A DNA stretch of 64,000 nucleotides from Janthinobacterium lividum (GCF_023509035.1 NZ_CP075583.1:4092001-4156000), one strand, 5' to 3'; shown: positions 7,830 through 18,333, counted from the first letter of the stretch. Notes: a model not told the origin generated them from the sequence alone. Program-made: numbers and translations.

Positions 7830-10800
7830 GCACCGGCCGTTTCAATCTGTCGGCGCTTGCCGTGCGCGAGCGCTCCGTCACCCTGTTCCTGATTTGCCTG
7901 ATCTCATTGGCCGGAATTGTTTCCTTTTTCAAGTTGGGCCGAGCGGAAGATCCTGCCTTCACCGTCAAAGTCATGACGATTGTTAGCGCCTGGCCAGGCG
8001 CTACGGCACAAGAGATGCAAGATCAGGTCGCTGAAAAAATCGAGAAGCGCTTGCAGGAGTTGCGCTGGTACGACCGTAGCGAGACTTACACCAGGCCAGG
8101 CCTGGCCTTCACGACACTGACGCTGCTGGACAGCACACCGCCGGCGGAAGTGCAGGAGCAGTTCTATCAGGCGCGCAAGAAAGTCGGTGATGAGGCGGGC
8201 AACCTGCCGCCAGGCGTGATCGGACCGATGGTCAACGACGAATACGCGGACGTCACTTTTGCCTTGTTCGCGCTGAAGGCCAAGGGCGAAGCGCAACGCT
8301 TGCTGGTACGCGACGCGGAGACGTTGCGGCAACGTCTGTTGCACGTCCAGGGCGTCAAAAAGGTCAACATCGTCGGTGAGCAGTCCGAGCGTATCTATGT
8401 CGAGTTTTCGCATGCACGCCTGGCAACGTTGGGTGTCAGTCCGCAGGAAGTCTTTGCGGCGCTGAATAGTCAGAATGTCCTCACGCCGGCCGGCTCCGTG
8501 GAAACCAAGGGGCCGCAAGTGTTCATACGCCTGGACGGTGCTCTCGATGAATTGCAGAAAATCCGCGACATGCCCGTCGTGGCGCAGGGGCGCACCCTGA
8601 AACTGTCGGATATCGCCACGATCAAGCGCGGTTACGAAGACCCTGCAACATTCATGATACGCAACGGTGGAGAACCCGCTTTGCTGCTTGGCATCGTCAT
8701 GCGCGATGGTTGGAATGGACTCGACCTTGGCAAGGCGCTGGAGAGTGAAGTCGGCGCGATCAATGCAGAGTTGCCGCTGGGAATGGGCTTGAGCAAGGTC
8801 ACCGACCAGGCCGTCAACATCGGCTCATCGGTCGATGAGTTCATGATGAAGTTCTTTGCCGCGTTGCTGGTGGTCATGGTGGTGTGCTTCGTCAGCATGG
8901 GCTGGCGAGTGGGCATCGTGGTTGCTGCGGCCGTGCCGCTGACTTTGGCTGTCGTTTTCATCGTGATGGCCGCTACCGGCAAGAATTTCGACCGCATTAC
9001 GCTGGGTTCCTTGATCCTGGGGCTGGGCCTGCTGGTTGACGATGCCATTATTGCCATTGAAATGATGGTGGTGAAGATGGAGGAGGGCTACAGTCGCATC
9101 GCAGCCTCGGCCTATGCGTGGAGCCATACTGCTGCGCCGATGCTTTCGGGCACGCTGGTCACGGCGGTCGGCTTCATGCCGAATGGTTTTGCGCGTTCGA
9201 CTGCGGGCGAATACACCAGCAATATGTTCTGGATCGTGGGTATTGCCCTGATTGCATCGTGGGTCGTCGCGGTGGTATTTACGCCCTACCTTGGCGTCAA
9301 ACTGCTGCCCGAGCTGAAACGGGTCGAAGGTGGCCACGACGCGCTCTACGACACTCCGCGTTATAACCGCTTCCGTCAGTTGCTCAAGCGCGTCATCACG
9401 CGCAAATGGCTGGTGGCAGCGACAGTGGTGGGCCTGTTCACCATGGCCGTACTGGGTATGGCGGTAGTCAAGAAGCAGTTCTTCCCCATCTCGGACCGCC
9501 CCGAAGTCCTGGTCGAGGTGCAGATGCCTTATGGCACGTCGATCGTACAGACCAGCGCCGCCGCGGCGAAGGTCGAAGCATGGCTGGCCAAACAGGCGGA
9601 AGCAAAGATCGTCACTGCCTATATCGGCCAGGGCGCGCCGCGCTTCTATCTGGCCATGGGGCCCGAGATGCCTGATCCGTCGTTTGCAAAGATCGTCGTC
9701 CGTACCGATAGTCAGGACGAGCGTGACGCCTTGAAGCAGCGGCTGCGCGTGGTGATTGCCGCAGGTCTCGCGCCGGAAGCGCGGGTGCGTGTCACTCAGT
9801 TGGTATTTGGTCCCTATTCACCGTTCCCGGTCGCCTACCGGATATCAGGCCCGGATCCTGACAAGTTACGCAACATTGCGGCGGATGTGCAGCGCGCCAT
9901 GGAAGTCAGTCCGATGATGCGCACGGTCAATAATGACTGGGGGACGCGGACGCCTGCACTGCACTTCACCTTGCAGCAGGATCGCCTGCAAGCCCTTGGC
10001 TTGACCTCCAGTGCTGTGGCACAGCAACTGCAATTCCTGCTGAGCGGCGTGCCATTGACTTCTGTGCGTGAAGATATCCGCACGGTGCAAGTAGTGGCCC
10101 GATCCTCCGGCGACAACCGTTTTGACCCGGCCAAACTCGTGGACTTTACGCTGACAGGCGCGAGCGGGCAACGTATTCCGCTATCGCAAGTAGGCAAGGT
10201 CGACGTGCGCGCTGAGGAACCGATCATCCGCCGACGTGACCGGATGCCGACCATCACCGTGCGCGGTGACATTGCCGATGGTTTGCAGCCCCCGGACGTG
10301 TCCGCTGCTATTACAAAACAGCTTCAGCCGATCATCGACAAGCTGCCGGGCGGCTACCGGATCGAACAAGCCGGCTCCATCGAGGAATCGGGCAAGGCGA
10401 CGACCGCCATGCTGCCGCTTTTCCCTATCATGCTGGCGATCACGCTGCTTATCCTCATTTTCCAGGTGCGTTCGATTTCGGCGATGGTCATGGTGTTTCT
10501 GACCAGCCCCTTGGGGCTGATCGGCGTGGTGCCGACACTCATCGTGTTCCAGCAACCGTTCGGTATCAATGCACTGGTCGGGCTCATTGCACTGTCTGGC
10601 ATTCTGATGCGCAACACGCTGATCCTGATCGGCCAGATCCACCATAACGAGCAGGCTGGATTGGATCCCTTCCGCGCGGTGGTCGAGGCAACCGTGCAGC
10701 GTTCCCGTCCCGTAATCCTGACCGCACTGGCAGCCATCCTGGCCTTTATCCCGCTGACCCATTCCGTTTTCTGGGGGACGCTCGCTTACACGCTCATCGG

Positions 10801-10900
10801 CGGCACTTTTGCGGGCACGGTACTCACACTGGTGTTTCTGCCAGCCATGTACGCCATTTGGTTCAAGATTGTCCCGACAAGCAAGGTCCAAGCGAACTGA
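7826..10900 (+). CDS. RND efflux transporter permease
   Basis: A 1024-residue inner-membrane proton-driven drug or solvent exporter, the usual length. TM1 ends in the subclass signature [14 protein letters not shown]4 carries the paired aspartates of the proton relay ([15 protein letters not shown], near residue 404). Large periplasmic loops follow TM1 and TM7, and the C-terminal half ends [20 protein letters not shown]. It is translationally coupled to the adaptor and uses the divergent OMF. The GRAEDP signature places it nearer MexK/TriC-like pumps than AcrB; substrate not deducible. Confidence 0.92.
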   Translation: MSTGRFNLSALAVRERSVTLFLICLISLAGIVSFFKLGRAEDPAFTVKVMTIVSAWPGATAQEMQDQVAEKIEKRLQELRWYDRSETYTRPGLAFTTLTLLDSTPPAEVQEQFYQARKKVGDEAGNLPPGVIGPMVNDEYADVTFALFALKAKGEAQRLLVRDAETLRQRLLHVQGVKKVNIVGEQSERIYVEFSHARLATLGVSPQEVFAALNSQNVLTPAGSVETKGPQVFIRLDGALDELQKIRDMPVVAQGRTLKLSDIATIKRGYEDPATFMIRNGGEPALLLGIVMRDGWNGLDLGKALESEVGAINAELPLGMGLSKVTDQAVNIGSSVDEFMMKFFAALLVVMVVCFVSMGWRVGIVVAAAVPLTLAVVFIVMAATGKNFDRITLGSLILGLGLLVDDAIIAIEMMVVKMEEGYSRIAASAYAWSHTAAPMLSGTLVTAVGFMPNGFARSTAGEYTSNMFWIVGIALIASWVVAVVFTPYLGVKLLPELKRVEGGHDALYDTPRYNRFRQLLKRVITRKWLVAATVVGLFTMAVLGMAVVKKQFFPISDRPEVLVEVQMPYGTSIVQTSAAAAKVEAWLAKQAEAKIVTAYIGQGAPRFYLAMGPEMPDPSFAKIVVRTDSQDERDALKQRLRVVIAAGLAPEARVRVTQLVFGPYSPFPVAYRISGPDPDKLRNIAADVQRAMEVSPMMRTVNNDWGTRTPALHFTLQQDRLQALGLTSSAVAQQLQFLLSGVPLTSVREDIRTVQVVARSSGDNRFDPAKLVDFTLTGASGQRIPLSQVGKVDVRAEEPIIRRRDRMPTITVRGDIADGLQPPDVSAAITKQLQPIIDKLPGGYRIEQAGSIEESGKATTAMLPLFPIMLAITLLILIFQVRSISAMVMVFLTSPLGLIGVVPTLIVFQQPFGINALVGLIALSGILMRNTLILIGQIHHNEQAGLDPFRAVVEATVQRSRPVILTALAAILAFIPLTHSVFWGTLAYTLIGGTFAGTVLTLVFLPAMYAIWFKIVPTSKVQAN

Positions 10901-10938
10901 TCTGCCGTTCTTCACCATTTGTCTCAAAAGGATTTGCC

Positions 10939-11744
10939 ATGTCGAAGTCTATTGTTGTCGTTGTTACCGGGGTGTCGTCGGGCATCGGGCGTGCTGCTGC
11001 GGAACAGTTCGCCAAGCGCGGCTGCAGGGTGTTTGGCACCGTGCGCAGCGTCGTCGATGCAGCGCCCCTGGCCGGCGTTGAGTTGCTTCAGATGGACGTG
11101 CGCGACAGCGCATCCGTTCAGGCTGGAATTGCACTAGTCATCGCTCAGACCGGCCGTGTGGATGTGCTGGTTAACAATGCGGGAATGAATATGTTTGGCG
11201 CGATTGAGGAAACCTCAGCCAGCGAAGCCGCAGCACTCTTGGACACCAACGTACTTGGTATATTGCGTACAGTCAAGCGGTGCTGCCGCACATGCGTCAG
11301 CAGGGTCACGGCAGGATCGTCAACGTCAGCTCGGTACTGGGCTTTCTCCCTGCGCCGTACATGGGACTGTATTCTGCCTCCAAGCATGCGGTGGAGGGGT
11401 TGTCAGAAACGCTGGATCATGAGGTGCGCCAGTTTGGCATTCGCGTCACATTGGTCGCTCCGCACTACACCAGGACCAATCTGGAGGTCAACTCGCCGCG
11501 GGTCAAAATGGTCATCAACGGCTATGATCACGAATGCAACGCTGTTGCGAACACCGTGGCTGCAAGTATTGAGAGCGCGCCAGGACCGGCCCTGGTGGCC
11601 AGCACCATCGTCGAGGCGGCGCTGGGCGCCTGGCGCATGCGCCGCATGCCATCCGGAGAGGCAGCACTTTTGAGTAAACTACGCCGTTTCATGCCCGCCG
11701 GCCCAGTCGATTCCAGCCTGAGAAAAAAGCTGGGTCTTGAATGA
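10939..11744 (+). pseudogene. SDR-family oxidoreductase, frameshifted
   Basis: A short-chain dehydrogenase with cofactor motif [19 protein letters not shown] ([14 protein letters not shown]), and catalytic Ser, YSASK ([21 protein letters not shown]). The reading frame breaks near 11276: the 5' part reads ILRTVK and then derails, while [18 protein letters not shown] continues one frame over. Restoring one missing G (AAG-GCG-GTG) rebuilds a normal protein of about 268 residues. AAAGGA precedes the ATG at 10939. It may be co-transcribed with the RND genes 38 bases upstream. Either a real pseudogene or an assembly indel. Confidence 0.8.
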
Positions 11745-11852
11745 AATGGGAGGCTGTGGAAATGAAGCCCACTCCACGCATGTGGAGCGGGCGCATCGCG
11801 GATAATTTACTCGTGTGGCTGCGAGAAATCCTGCCGAGGGTGTCGTCGGCAA

Positions 11853-12604
11853 TCAGCCGTTAAGCGTGCGGCCGCCGTCAACGATGATTTCGGAGCCGAC
11901 AGTCCATCGGGACTCGTCGGAAGCGAGGTACAGCACCGCCTTGGCCACTTCCTCTGGCGTGCCGAAGCGGCCAAACGGAATGGTTGCGGTAATGTCCTTG
12001 TTGACCTGGTCGCGGTAGGCGGGGGAATGCCGAGCTTGTCGTACAGCGGCGTTTCAACCGGGCCAGGACTGACGGCGTTGACGCGAATGCCGCGTCCGAG
12101 CATTTCGCTCGAAAGCGTCTTCGCCATGTTCAGAAATGCGGCCTTGGTTGCGGCATATACCGACGAATTCGTCGCGCCGACGTGCGCGCTGACCGATGTA
12201 TTGAGCACCACCGATGCGGGGTTCGCGAAGACAGGCAGCAGCGCCTGGATCAGGAAGTAGGGGCCCTTGATGTTGATGTCGAACGACCGATCAAACATCT
12301 CTTCCGTCCACTGTTCGATCGGTGCCCAAACAGATACGCCGGCGTTGAGAAAGGCGATATCGAGCTGACCATAGTGAGCCTGAACGGCTTGCGCCAGCTC
12401 CTTCTGGGCGGCCACGTTGGCTGAGTCGGCGCGCAGCACCAGGACCTCGGCGCCAAGCTCTGCCTTGGCCTTCGCAATGGAATCCGGATTGACGCCGGTG
12501 ACGATGACGCGTGCGCCTTCGGCGAGGAACTGCTTGGCTGTTTCGAGGCCGATGCCGCTGGTGCCGCCGGTGATGAGTGTACGTTTGCCTTGTAAGCGGG
12601 ACAT
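11853..12604 (-). pseudogene. SDR-family oxidoreductase, frameshifted near the C-terminus
   Basis: A classical SDR with TGGTSGIGLETAKQF, the NAG motif (AFLNAGVSVW), NTSVSAH and YAATKAAFLNMAK. After YDKLGIP the frame is lost at a C5 run (about 12018-12023). One added C restores [20 protein letters not shown] and an ending in VDGGRTLNG at 11853. Without repair the frame runs on to 11807 as low-complexity sequence. It lies divergent from a LysR gene that probably regulates it. Confidence 0.8.
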
Positions 12605-12746
12605 AAAAGTTTTCCTGTCGATGATTCATGGTCAGCCAAGGTTGGCTGACTTACCGTGAGGAGAACTATGCGCTCATGCTTGAAATTCGATAAGATCGTA
12701 TCTTTGCATATGTTTCATGCTTCTATTGCATGAATGAAGGGATAAA

Positions 12747-13658
12747 TTGGACCGATTTCTTGTGATGACATGCTTCGCGCGTGCGGTGGAGACTGGCAGC
12801 TTTTCCGCAGCCGGCCGCGACTTGGGCCTGGGGCAGCCGAACGTCAGCCGCTATGTGGCGGCACTGGAAGAGCATCTACAAACGCGACTGCTGCACAGGT
12901 CAACGCGCAAGCTTGCCCTCACGCCAGAGGGGGAACGCTACTATGCGGAAGTGCGGCGCATCCTTGACGCCGTGGATGAGTCGGAATCGTCCTTCAGGGA
13001 GAACGTCGATCCATCCGGATTGCTGCGCGTCGCCTGCCCAACTGCACTGGCCCATGCATTCGTGTTGCCGCATGTCCCTGCATTCCTGGAATGCTATCCA
13101 GGGTTGTCGCTGGATCTCCAGATCAATGATCGCTACGTGAGCCTGGTCGATGAGGGCGCTGAACTGGCGATTCGGATCGGCCATTTGGACGACAGCGCAC
13201 TGCGCGCGCGACGTATCGGTTTGTTCGAGCGCGTATTCGTGGCCAGCAAGGGCTATCTCGCCAAACGCGGCGTCCCCGTCACGCCCGATGATCTGCGCGG
13301 ACACGATTGCGTGATCTACACCTTGCTGTCTTCAGGTGCCACATGGCGCTTCCGGGATACCGAAGTTCCGGTATCGGGCAGGCTCCGGGTCAACTCGCCC
13401 GAGGCCGTACGCGAATCGGTCAATGCGGGACTAGGGATCGGGCATGGACCGGAATGGCTTTTCGAGGAAGGGCTGAAGAACGGTAATTTGCAGTTGCTGC
13501 TGACGCAACACACCGCCCCTCCGGTCCCGGTGCAAATCATCTATGTTGCAAACAGGCTGCTACCGACGCGCGCCGTCGTCTTCATGGATTTCATCGCCGA
13601 AGCGTTTTCAAAGGTGCCTGCACTCAACGCACGCCATGAGCTGCCTCCAGTGCGATAA
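12747..13658 (+). CDS. LysR-family transcriptional regulator
   Basis: A 303-residue LTTR of the CrgA-like group. The winged HTH spans residues 5-64 (FARAVETGSFSAAGRDLGLG, then QPNVSRYVAALEEHLQ, then LLHRSTRKLALTPEGERYY). A substrate-binding domain follows. Translation appears to begin at TTG (12747) behind AAGGGA; MDRFLVMTCFARAVE matches usual starts in this group. It is divergent from the adjacent SDR gene, a common regulator-target layout. Confidence 0.85.
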   Translation: MDRFLVMTCFARAVETGSFSAAGRDLGLGQPNVSRYVAALEEHLQTRLLHRSTRKLALTPEGERYYAEVRRILDAVDESESSFRENVDPSGLLRVACPTALAHAFVLPHVPAFLECYPGLSLDLQINDRYVSLVDEGAELAIRIGHLDDSALRARRIGLFERVFVASKGYLAKRGVPVTPDDLRGHDCVIYTLLSSGATWRFRDTEVPVSGRLRVNSPEAVRESVNAGLGIGHGPEWLFEEGLKNGNLQLLLTQHTAPPVPVQIIYVANRLLPTRAVVFMDFIAEAFSKVPALNARHELPPVR

Positions 13659-13967
13659 GGCTCTTGTGAGGAAGTGATTGAAGGCGGAGGCGAGGGCGGC
13701 CAGTCCTGCGATGGCATCATCCCGATGGGCAAGAAGACGTGATCGCTGACGGTTGGCCTGCTTGCGCTGCGGCGGCGTCGACGACACCAGTTCCAATCGC
13801 ATTGTGGTTGGTATTCGGTTTTTTTTTGTCGTAGGGTCGGGACGGCGGTCAATGCTTACTGAATGTGTTACCGTTGAAAAGTGGGAATCGCAGGATTGCC
13901 TGCTGGCCTTTGAGTTATCTCCTTTGTCGTACCGCTTGCTTTCAAACGAACATACTAGAGCGACGCT
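13659..13967. other. Intergenic region upstream of the photoreceptor operon
   Basis: About 310 bases between the LysR gene and the photoactive yellow protein gene. It includes a run of eight T at about 13820. No open frame with coding character was seen on either strand. It should carry the promoter of the photosensory operon, but no convincing -35/-10 pair could be chosen by eye. Confidence 0.5.
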
Positions 13968-14360
13968 ATGCCGGACATCAACCTAATACATTTTGACCAA
14001 CTCGGACTGATCGACGTTCTGATGCTGTCGACCGATGCGAGACTGGATGAACTTACATTTGGCGTGATAGGATTTGACGGCGAAGGCGTGGTGCGCCGTT
14101 ATAACACATTCGAATCAGCAATCTCTGGTTTGTCTCCCAAGAACGTGCTGGGCTGCCCCTTATTCACGGACGTTACGCCGTGCATGAACAATTTCATGGT
14201 CGCCCAACGCTTTGAAGATGCGCGTGAGCTTGGCACTGACCTTGATGACACCATTGATTATGTCCTTACCTTGCGCATGCGTCCGATCCGAGTGTCATTG
14301 CGTCTTCTGTCGACAGTTGCCGGACCGATGCGCTTCATACTCGTCAAGCGCGTGCCATGA
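13968..14360 (+). CDS. pyp: Photoactive yellow protein (PYP-like blue-light receptor)
   Basis: A 130-residue PAS-fold protein, close to the 125 of Halorhodospira PYP and aligning with it with a constant +3 offset through the chromophore pocket. Tyr45 and Glu49 (RRYNTFESAISG) match Tyr42 and Glu46, which hydrogen-bond the phenolate. Cys72 in FTDVTPCM matches Cys69, the thioester anchor of p-coumaric acid. Thr50 is Ser53 and Arg52 is Leu55, changes expected to tune colour or kinetics. The C-terminus MRFILVKRVP matches the family ending. It overlaps the PAS-GGDEF gene by ATGA, and a coumarate-CoA ligase-like gene follows, as in known PYP clusters. Confidence 0.85.
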   Translation: MPDINLIHFDQLGLIDVLMLSTDARLDELTFGVIGFDGEGVVRRYNTFESAISGLSPKNVLGCPLFTDVTPCMNNFMVAQRFEDARELGTDLDDTIDYVLTLRMRPIRVSLRLLSTVAGPMRFILVKRVP

Positions 14361-15684
14361 ATGCACTTTTTCCGTCGCCGGATTTGGTTGCGGAGCATGA
14401 AGCATTGTTACAATTTCTCTATCTGGCGCCGGTTGGCCTGATCCAGACGACCTTAACTGGCGACGTGCAATTTATCAATCCCTTGTCGGCGCAACTGTTA
14501 ATGCCGCTGTCGAAGGACGGCGGCCTATCCAATTTATTCGACGTGCTGGAATCCGTAGCGCCAGAGTTGCGCCTGATGGTGTCCGAATTTCCACAAGCGA
14601 GAGGGACGGTTTGTGAATGGTTCAGGGCGCAGTTAACATCCGGAATTCGGGGAAAACTAGATGCCCGCGTACTGGGCATCAGCCTGATCAAACTTGACGA
14701 CCAGCGCCTGATGGCCGTGCTTAGCGACCTGACTCGACAAGTGGCGCAGGAGCAGCAACTCAAGTACAGTGCCGCGTGGTTGAATGCAATTACCATGGGA
14801 ATTACTGATTATGCGTTGATACCGCTCGATGAAAATGGTTTTATCGAAGAATGGAATCCAGGAATTGCCCGCATCACCCGGTTCTGCGCCGAAGAGATAA
14901 CCGGACAGCCTTTTTCAATCTTTTATCCGGTCGATAGTATATCGACGGACAGAATGTCCGATCTGCTCAGCGAAGCCGAGGAGGGTGGCTGGAGCCTTAC
15001 TGAAGGATGGCGGATCAAGGCCGATGGCGACCGCTTCTGGTGTAGCAGCATGATCGTCCCGATTGAGGAAATTGAAGATTTCAAAACCGGCACCGCACTG
15101 TTCAATCATAAGGCACGGGGCTTCGCCCTGATTTTGCGCGACATCAGCGATCAGAAAAAAATGTTGGCGAACATGTCCGTACCATGTTCAACGATTACCT
15201 GACAGGCTTGTCGAACCGGCGCGCACTATTCGAGGCCGCCGAAGTCGAGCTGAAACGCTGGCATCGCCACCCGCGTCCGCTCTCGCTGATCATCATCGAC
15301 GCAGATTACTTCAAGAGAGTCAACGATACATTCGGACATGCGGCGGGCGACCAGGTCCTGCGCCAGATTGCAAGTGAACTCCAGGGATCGGCACGCGACA
15401 TCGATACCGTGGCGCGGATCGGCGGTGAAGAGTTCGCCGCCCTGTTGCCGTCAACCGATCTCGCGGGAGCGGTGGCGATGGCGGAACGTCTGCGCAAGAG
15501 GGTGGAGGCGGCATGTACAAACGTCGATGGAACCGACATCAGATATACCGTGAGTATTGGCGTGAGTACGATGGATGACACGGTCACAAGTTTCGATGAT
15601 TTGCTCGAGCGCGCCGATAAAGCGCTGTTCGATGCCAAACATGGCGGGCGCAATCGCGTTGCGAGTGCTGCCAAACGGGAGTGA
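14357..15684 (+). pseudogene. PAS-GGDEF diguanylate cyclase, single-base frameshift at ~15178
   Basis: The 5' part (14357-15202) encodes two PAS-like segments (residues about 15-125 and 140-270, the second ending GFALILRDISDQKK). The 3' part (15184-15684) encodes a complete GGDEF domain: DYLTGLSNRRALFEA, DADYFKRVNDTFGHAAGDQV, then GGEEF. An RxxD inhibitory site (RDID) lies five residues before GGEEF. One missing base near 15178 separates them; restoring it gives ANMSVTMFNDYLTG. The domain order and the overlap with pyp suggest that the photoreceptor signals to c-di-GMP synthesis. An assembly error is as likely as true loss. Confidence 0.82.
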
Positions 15685-15711
15685 ACTATCTTGCTTACGG
15701 ACCGGAGCGGC

Positions 15712-16980
15712 ATGAAGCCAAGTAGCGACCGCAACGTCACGGCGTGGTGGGAAGACCAACAGTTTATGCGTCGTTTCGCATGTGATTTCATCGCCGCCGA
15801 ACTGGCCCATCTTCGCCCCGGCAGCATGCCAGCGGCAAGCCGCCATTGGACCGCCGATACCGACATCGGATTGGACCTTGGCGCAGATTCGCTCGAATTA
15901 CTGTCTTTGGCTACCGCGTTTTCTGAAGCGCTGCATTTGCATCAGTCTGGCGTCGCGGACGACTTGCTCGAGCGCCGGCGCGTGGACGATTGGGTCTACA
16001 TCGCGCAGCAAGGTTTGCATCGATTTTCAGATGCAATGACTTTTCGTACATCCGGTAGCAGCGGCCCTGCCAAGCCATGCACGCATCGTAGCGACGCGCT
16101 CTGGCAGGAAACCCGCCAATTGGCACAGCTGGTCGGGGCGCGGCAGCGGATTTTGTGCGCCGTACCAAGTCACCATATTTACGGTTTTCTATTTTCCGTG
16201 CTGTTGCCGCGCGCATTAGAGCCGCATCCCGTTCCAGTCATTGACTTGAGGGGCAGCGCCCCAGGATTGCTGGCGCATGAGCTGCGCGCGAGCGACTTGA
16301 TCGTCGCTCATCCCGATTTCTGGCGTGCAGCCTTGCGGCTGGCACCGGCGATCGGACCCGACGTCATTGGTGTGACGTCAACGGCACCGTGTCCGGATGA
16401 ACTGGCCAATGCCTGGGCATCGACTGGCTTGGCAGCACTGCTACAAGTCTATGGCAGCTCGGAAACGGCCGGCGTAGGGTGGCGCCAAAGCGCGGGACAG
16501 CCGTTCCAGTGTTTTCCGTATTGGCAGCGCGATTCACTCGACAATACAATGCTAGTGCGTTCACTCGGCGACGGGACGCAGCAGCGTTCCAGCGCACCAG
16601 ACCACCTCGATTGGATTGATGGCAACAGCTTCCTGCCTGTGGGACGAATCGACGAAGCGGTACAGGTGGGCGGTGTCAATGTATTTCCGCTTAGCATCGC
16701 TGCATGCCTGAAGCGCCATCCTGATGTGCTCGATGCCGCCGTGCGCTTGATGCGCAGCGACGAAGGAAACCGGTTAAAGGCATTTATCGTGCCCCGCGCG
16801 GACGTGACGGCTGAACAGCTGCGGCTAAGACTCGATGGCTGGATCCAGAACAAGCTCGCCAGTGCGCAGCGTCCGAAATCGTTTTCGTTTGGTGCGCAAT
16901 TGCCAAGAGACGCAAACGGGAAGTTATCGGACTGGATTATTCTCAGTCTTTCCGAAGCGCGCACAAGTTTTGGTGAGTAG
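15712..16980 (+). CDS. AMP-binding p-coumarate:CoA ligase-like enzyme with ACP-like N-terminus
   Basis: A 422-residue adenylate-forming enzyme. Residues about 20-100 resemble an acyl carrier protein, with LGADSLELLSLA placing a serine (Ser60) at the phosphopantetheine position. The adenylation core follows: P-loop TFRTSGSSGPAKP (about 110-122), YGSSETAG (about 245), VGRIDEAVQVGG (about 310), and the A10 lysine in DANGKLSD (about 402). It lies 27 bases behind the diguanylate cyclase. In characterised PYP clusters a ligase activates p-coumarate for attachment to the receptor cysteine, so that role is inferred here. No tyrosine ammonia-lyase is in the window. The start at 15712 has GGAG upstream. 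Confidence 0.75.
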   Translation: MKPSSDRNVTAWWEDQQFMRRFACDFIAAELAHLRPGSMPAASRHWTADTDIGLDLGADSLELLSLATAFSEALHLHQSGVADDLLERRRVDDWVYIAQQGLHRFSDAMTFRTSGSSGPAKPCTHRSDALWQETRQLAQLVGARQRILCAVPSHHIYGFLFSVLLPRALEPHPVPVIDLRGSAPGLLAHELRASDLIVAHPDFWRAALRLAPAIGPDVIGVTSTAPCPDELANAWASTGLAALLQVYGSSETAGVGWRQSAGQPFQCFPYWQRDSLDNTMLVRSLGDGTQQRSSAPDHLDWIDGNSFLPVGRIDEAVQVGGVNVFPLSIAACLKRHPDVLDAAVRLMRSDEGNRLKAFIVPRADVTAEQLRLRLDGWIQNKLASAQRPKSFSFGAQLPRDANGKLSDWIILSLSEARTSFGE

Positions 16981-17023
16981 TAGCAGAGTTCAGGTAATCA
17001 GGGAGGGGGCACTGGGATGATGT

Positions 17024-17516
17024 TTATCGCCAGAGATTGCTGCGTACACTGCCTAATTGACGATCCAGCTGAGTGATGCACGCCCAAATGCGCGCTGGCG
17101 GGACGGCTTCCAGATGTGCGGTTTCCTCGACCGCCATCACCACCACCTGCAGGGGAGTTTCGTCCAGGAAGTGCATTAACTGCGATTGATGGTTGGTCGG
17201 CACTTGTCCGGTAGCCAAGGCTTGTTGCAGTTGGTCTATGGGAAGCTCGCTCCTGTAACTGACGCTTGCGTTTTTTTGCTGCCATCCACAAACCGCGTTT
17301 TTTCTCCCTGGCCTTGATCGTCGGTGGGGCAAAACTGAGTCCAAGCACCCCCAGCAGATTCACCACGCGTCCAAAACTCAAGTCGGCAATAGTTCCAGCC
17401 TCCAGTTGCTGTACCGTCTGGCGCGATAGACCAGCCAGCCGCGCCAGGCGTAGTTGCGTCAACCCAAGCGCCAGGCGACGGATGCGGACTGCTTTGCCGA
17501 CTTCGTAGAGGTTCAT
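17024..17516 (-). pseudogene. XRE-family regulator, frameshifted at an A7 run
   Basis: The N-terminal 65 residues form a Cro/C1 HTH (IRRLALGLTQLRLARLAGLS, then RQTVQQLEAGTIADLSFGRV), like antitoxin-type XRE proteins. After WMAAK the frame breaks at seven A bases (about 17272-17278). Removing one A joins it to NASVSYRSELPIDQLQQALA and a sensible C-terminus ending at 17024. Read unshifted, the C-terminus is low-complexity and runs to 16998. No toxin-like partner is adjacent. Confidence 0.65.
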
Positions 17517-17533
17517 GATCTGCCGTTCTATGA

Positions 17534-17553
17534 ATGTACAAAATATTTTACAT
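17534..17553. promoter_or_regulatory. AT-rich near-palindrome upstream of the XRE gene
   Basis: ATGTACAAAATATTTTACAT has a perfect AAAATATTTT core with TGTA/TACA flanks. It lies about 17 bases upstream of the XRE start codon, the usual place for an autoregulatory operator. Confidence 0.4.
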
Positions 17554-17729
17554 CCATTTGCAGCTTCAGTGCTGCCAACCGGTGGCGCCGAATAGCAGCA
17601 ACGGATCAGTGGGCCAATGCAGGAAGTAGCCTGGAATCAACGCGCGACAGCAAGTTGATCTTTTTCTGCCTAAACCCCCAAAGTACATAGAATGCTGTCG
17701 TCGGAGTAACTAGAACTCCTCCCTCCAGA

Positions 17730-17757
17730 ATTTTACATAATATAAATACAACGTCTT
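17730..17757 (+). other. attL: dif-like site with diverged XerC arm
   Basis: Left boundary of the prophage. The XerD-type arm ATTTTACATAA and central TATAAA match the right-hand site almost exactly, while the other arm (TACAACGTCTT) does not resemble dif. This is the pattern expected if the left half derives from the chromosome and the right half from the phage. Confidence 0.7.
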
Positions 17758-17781
17758 TTATGGCTAAAAAATAAACTGTTG

Positions 17782-18096
17782 TTACCGGGGGAGTGCAAGA
17801 CTCCGGCCCGATTTAGCGTGTAGCAACAGTACGTGAAAACCCTCAAAAATCTCCTGCCAGATAGTTTGCTCTGCTGGCGTCTTCGCACGTTCGCGGTGCA
17901 TATCAAGGATCACCAGGCCAGGGTGCATGCCCAGCAGTTCGGCCACCTTGGTAGCGATTTCATCATCCATTTGACCATCGCGTGAGCGGTATCCGCTGAT
18001 CGTGGATGGGCGGATTTTCAGCGCCTTGGCGACAGCGTAATCGCTATCAATGCCAAGCTTCCTCTTGACGGCGTCAAGATATTCAAAGGTATTCAT
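17782..18096 (-). CDS. Prophage repressor-like HTH protein
   Basis: A 104-residue protein starting at 18096 (MNTFEYLDAVKRKLGIDSDY). The HTH region is AVAKALKIRPSTISGYRSRD, resembling small regulators (DUF3693-type) found at the ends of filamentous and other small phages. It is the only leftward gene in the left half of the prophage. It faces the divergent early promoter with its TTGACATATG repeats and 13-base palindrome, consistent with lysogenic repression. Confidence 0.65.
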   Translation of the reverse strand: MNTFEYLDAVKRKLGIDSDYAVAKALKIRPSTISGYRSRDGQMDDEIATKVAELLGMHPGLVILDMHRERAKTPAEQTIWQEIFEGFHVLLLHAKSGRSLALPR

Positions 18097-18146
18097 GCTG
18101 GCTCTCCTCAGGGCTAGGTGCGCTTGTCGAAGCACACAAGACGAAC

Positions 18147-18228
18147 CATATGTCAAAGCCGTGAACTGTGCAAGTTTCAATGCTTTGATATATCGAGGCA
18201 TTGACATATGACGATGCCTCGATATACA
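18147..18228. promoter_or_regulatory. Divergent prophage promoter/operator region
   Basis: TTGACATATG occurs twice in opposite orientation (minus strand at 18147-18156, plus strand at 18201-18210). The plus copy supplies TTGACA, 16 bases before TATACA (18223-18228). A perfect 13-base inverted repeat, TATATCGAGGCAT (18189-18201) and ATGCCTCGATATA (18214-18226), surrounds this -35 box. Repressor binding here would shut off the rightward early promoter and could autoregulate the repressor. Confidence 0.6.
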
Positions 18229-18333
18229 TTGCGTCTGTCGGGCGGATTCTTCCGTCCCTCCTCAGGCAACTAGCGGCCCCGCCGCCCGCCCGGCACTTTC
18301 GCCCGAGGAGAAAAATCAGCCTGAGGAGGCAAA

